From Pseudomonadota bacterium (lineage in GTDB: Bacteria; Pseudomonadota; Gammaproteobacteria; Burkholderiales; Rhodocyclaceae), in the NCBI GenBank assembly GCA_018241725.1, contig JAFEDI010000126.1:1-64000 (forward strand): a stretch of 64,000 bases of DNA, written 5' to 3'. Positions 62,058 to 64,000 of this stretch are shown piece after piece; position 1 is the stretch's first letter, and each line of letters starts with the position of its first letter. The position numbers were made by a program, and so were the translations under genes. A model generated the notes under the pieces. It was not told the DNA's origin and searched no databases. It was given only the letters and a program-made list of their open reading frames with translations.

Positions 62058-62081
62058 GCTCCGGAAAGATCATTCCGGAGC
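62058..62081. promoter_or_regulatory. Inverted repeat between the AraC-type gene and the membrane operon
   Basis: GCTCCGGAA-N6-TTCCGGAGC, perfect 9-bp arms, 14 bp after the AraC-type stop. No U-run on the minus strand. Either a terminator of the regulator or an operator for the operon; a second small repeat CCGTT...AACGG lies at about 62031-62047. Confidence 0.45.
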
Positions 62082-62094
62082 TTCGGTCAGCCAA

Positions 62095-63126
62095 TCACGG
62101 CGATCTGGATGGCCCGCTCTTGGCGTGGAGCTTGCGGAACTGACCGGGGGTCATGCCCTCGATCTCGCGGAAGGCCTCGTAGAAATTCGACTGCGAGGTA
62201 AACCCCACGCTGAGTCCAACGGACAGGACAGAGGCGGACGGTTCATCGCACAACATGGCTTTGGCGGCTGCCACGCGCAGTTCACGCAAGTAGCGGGAGA
62301 AACCCTTCCCCAGCCGGGCATTCATCAGCTCCGAAAGTTGGTGGGTGTTAAGTCCGAGACGTTCAGCCAGTCCGGGAAGGTTCAGGTCTGGATCCACATA
62401 GGTTCGGTCAGCGGTCATAAGGGTGTTCAGCTTCGATAGAGCCGCATCGCAATCCACATTGGTCAGCGTGGAACTGACATAGGCAGTCTGTACGGTTTCC
62501 TTGACCTCGACGGATAGTTCTGGCCTGAGGCCGAGCGTGGTTTGCACCAGGAAAAAGGCGGCACCGATCGAGGTCGCGTACAGACTGAAAAACAGTTTGC
62601 CGGGCAGCGACGCCTGGGCCAGCCCGAGCACCGAGACGCCGATAGCTATACCGAATACGCTGCCCAGCAGAATCATCTCCCGGTGGAAGTTCGCCCGCTC
62701 GCTGCGCAAGGCGTAGAGACTGCGCGCCAGCCACAGCAAGTAGCCGGCGCCAACGCTGAAAGCCAGCGGCAAGGCCAGATCGTCAGGCAGGAAGGGGGAA
62801 ATCCCGATTGGCAGCGCGTGACCGAGAAGCGCAGGCCTAATCAGAGGGGGCGCCTTGGGGTTCAGCAAGGGCTGGCTGAACAGGAAGAAAGATGGCGCCA
62901 CGGCAAACAGGGTCATGCGGTACGGCAGCGTTGCCACCCATTCCTGATCGAGGTGCAGCCACACGAAGTGCGCGATCTGCAGATTGCTCAATGCCATCAG
63001 CAGGACAAGTCCCATCAAGCGCGACATCGGCTGGTCTTGGTATTGGTCGCCGCGGAAATGCGTCAGGGCAAGGCTGATTGCGCTGAATATCGAGAAGCCG
63101 GTGAGAAGAATGGCGAGAGAGGTCAC
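62095..63126 (-). CDS. Membrane-bound AraC-family regulator
   Basis: 343 residues. The N-terminal about 205 residues contain six to seven TM helices; the C-terminal 110 are an AraC/XylS double HTH (LPGLAERLGLNTHQLSELMN, SVLSVGLSVGFTSQSNFYEAFRE). Such one-component regulators sense membrane or extracellular cues directly. Its position upstream of, and in line with, the four-gene membrane operon suggests it controls it. Confidence 0.87.
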   Translation of the reverse strand: MTSLAILLTGFSIFSAISLALTHFRGDQYQDQPMSRLMGLVLLMALSNLQIAHFVWLHLDQEWVATLPYRMTLFAVAPSFFLFSQPLLNPKAPPLIRPALLGHALPIGISPFLPDDLALPLAFSVGAGYLLWLARSLYALRSERANFHREMILLGSVFGIAIGVSVLGLAQASLPGKLFFSLYATSIGAAFFLVQTTLGLRPELSVEVKETVQTAYVSSTLTNVDCDAALSKLNTLMTADRTYVDPDLNLPGLAERLGLNTHQLSELMNARLGKGFSRYLRELRVAAAKAMLCDEPSASVLSVGLSVGFTSQSNFYEAFREIEGMTPGQFRKLHAKSGPSRSP

Positions 63127-63295
63127 TGCGGGTGAAAAACGATATTGTTAAATGCAATAAATGGAAATGTATGCTGGCAATGCGAAATCAGCCTCTGTTT
63201 CCAGTATTTTCTTTCAAGCTGGACCTCGGTTAGTAAGAGTCTGCCGCGCTTGCGAGACATCTCTGCGATCGAGGGAAACGAGGCTGAGCACGGGT

Positions 63296-63733
63296 TCAGC
63301 GAAATGGTGTGTAGTCAATGGTGACCCCTCCTGATTTCGGCTCCGTGCGAATTAGATGCGCAAGATGGTGGTGCTGGATCTCGAGGTGCTCGTCATCCCT
63401 CCAAGTGACGCGAACCTCTGGGCCGCCGCCTTTCCCGGTCGGTGCTTGACCACGGTTTGCATCGGCGACAAAGAAACTTTGGGGCAGAGAATCCTTCTTG
63501 GAGGTGTCGGTGTCAGCGGGCACGATAGAAACATGGCTGTTGAAGCTGGTTGTGGCCCCACAATCTATTTGAAATACAACAGCTTTCAATTTCCCGCTGG
63601 GTGACGGGAACTGGTCGGTTATTGTTTCTGCGCACATATCCGTGCCAAGGCGCGCTAACAATGCAGCGCAGCCACCAAACATTACTAGGGGGGTACCGAT
63701 AGCCCAAAGGAGTACTTTTTTCCAGGTGGTCAT
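63296..63733 (-). CDS. Hypothetical lipoprotein-like or membrane-anchored protein
   Basis: 145 residues. Hydrophobic N-terminus MTTWKKVLLWAIGTPLVMFGGCAALL with a possible lipobox (FGGC). The rest is a small beta-rich domain: SPSGKLKAVVFQIDCGATTSFN, then SHVSIVPADT and VRVTWRDDEHLEIQ, a pattern I have seen in uncharacterised accessory proteins. Function unknown. Base usage looks less GC-rich than the core genes, which suggests recent acquisition. Confidence 0.7.
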   Translation of the reverse strand: MTTWKKVLLWAIGTPLVMFGGCAALLARLGTDMCAETITDQFPSPSGKLKAVVFQIDCGATTSFNSHVSIVPADTDTSKKDSLPQSFFVADANRGQAPTGKGGGPEVRVTWRDDEHLEIQHHHLAHLIRTEPKSGGVTIDYTPFR

Positions 63734-64000
63734 GTGCTATTGCTAACAGTCTTTACACGAACGCCGGGGCTCGCATGACAGATGATCCCGGAGGCGCCCG
63801 GATGGTTGTACTTTGCTCATGAAATTCAGATATTTCGAGTTTACGTTTGCAGCATGAGTGTTCAAGTGTGTCAGACAACTTAATGGGAGCGATGTCCGCT
63901 TGGCGTTAGAGTATCTGAGGGGCCGCGATTGGTCGTATTGCACCACTTCATCGTCATGACTGCCATGCTCCCATGTGCTGCCAAGCGCTTCAGTTGAGTA
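63734..64000. other. Right-hand 267 bp without a supported gene
   Basis: Lower GC than the rest of the window. A 67-codon frame on the minus strand (63743-63946) has no family resemblance, signal or RBS and was not accepted. A GCGTTAGAG at about 63904 resembles an integron attC end, but no paired core site at a plausible distance was found. Confidence 0.4.

Noticed and set aside
63743-63946. 67-codon minus-strand ORF at the right end
   Set aside because: No RBS, no family resemblance and low-complexity basic composition.
63720-63960. Integron attC site at the right edge
   Set aside because: One GTTAGAG-like end exists but no matching core site at 57-141 bp and no integrase in the window.

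Overview
The window looks like chromosomal DNA from a GC-rich betaproteobacterium, most likely in or near the Rhodocyclales (Azospira/Dechloromonas type). This rests on gene families and gene order: lipA-lipB-ybeD-dac, hprK-ptsN-hpf-rpoN-lptB, ribE-ribB-ribH-nusB-thiL-pgpA, a PII-like gene beside a metal RND pump, and a ppk2-pit pair. Taxonomy is an inference; no rRNA or tRNA gene is visible. I saw no insertion sequence, CRISPR array or clear prophage structural gene.

Layout. 1-2770 (-): lipoate synthesis (lipA partial, lipB, ybeD) and a D,D-carboxypeptidase. 2898-9288 (+): a heavy-metal efflux operon (small secreted protein, TolC-type outer membrane factor, adaptor, HME-RND pump, PII-like protein). 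9301-14147: TonB receptor, HtrA-type lipoprotein protease, oxyR. 14137-26763: housekeeping and metabolism (5-FCL, Slt, NDUFA9-like SDR, cca, a PBP1C-like protein with a broken transpeptidase domain, hydrolase, MidA-like methyltransferase, FolM-like reductase, ttcA, FHA protein). 26845-32729 (-): PsiF-like peptide, hprK, ptsN, hpf, rpoN, lptB, recX, recA, with a LexA box before recA. 32946-37598 (-): pncC, pgpA, thiL, nusB, ribH, a RibBX-type ribB, ribE. 37816-52160: signalling and stress genes, including a CBS protein, a CheR-PAS-kinase-receiver hybrid, an OYE/quinone reductase pair with a divergent LysR regulator, a NUDIX protein, a CBS-type sensor kinase, ppk2, pit and an MCP. 52307-64000 is the accessory part.

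Two regulatory arrangements in the accessory part stand out. (1) At 54482-58368 a sensor kinase and NtrC-type regulator are followed by two tandem dyads (GTGTC-N9-GACAY, centres 23 bp apart) and a good -24/-12 sigma-54 promoter. That promoter reads into an operon for a secreted protein with two copies of an OB-like module, a DUF486 membrane protein and an MFS transporter. Enhancer, promoter, activator and target sit in one block, and rpoN is in the same window. (2) At about 59460-59693 (-) there is a sigma-70-like promoter, a roughly 78-nt RNA with two small hairpins and a classical terminator, and downstream a 27-nt stretch complementary to that RNA. This is the architecture of C4/CI antisense RNAs of phages P1, P7 and P4. 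It precedes two tiny overlapping ORFs (42 and 86 codons) with good ribosome binding sites.

Most other genes are ordinary and compactly organised, often with 4-bp stop/start overlaps. Start codons were chosen from signal peptides, ribosome binding sites and family lengths, and often lie inside longer open frames.
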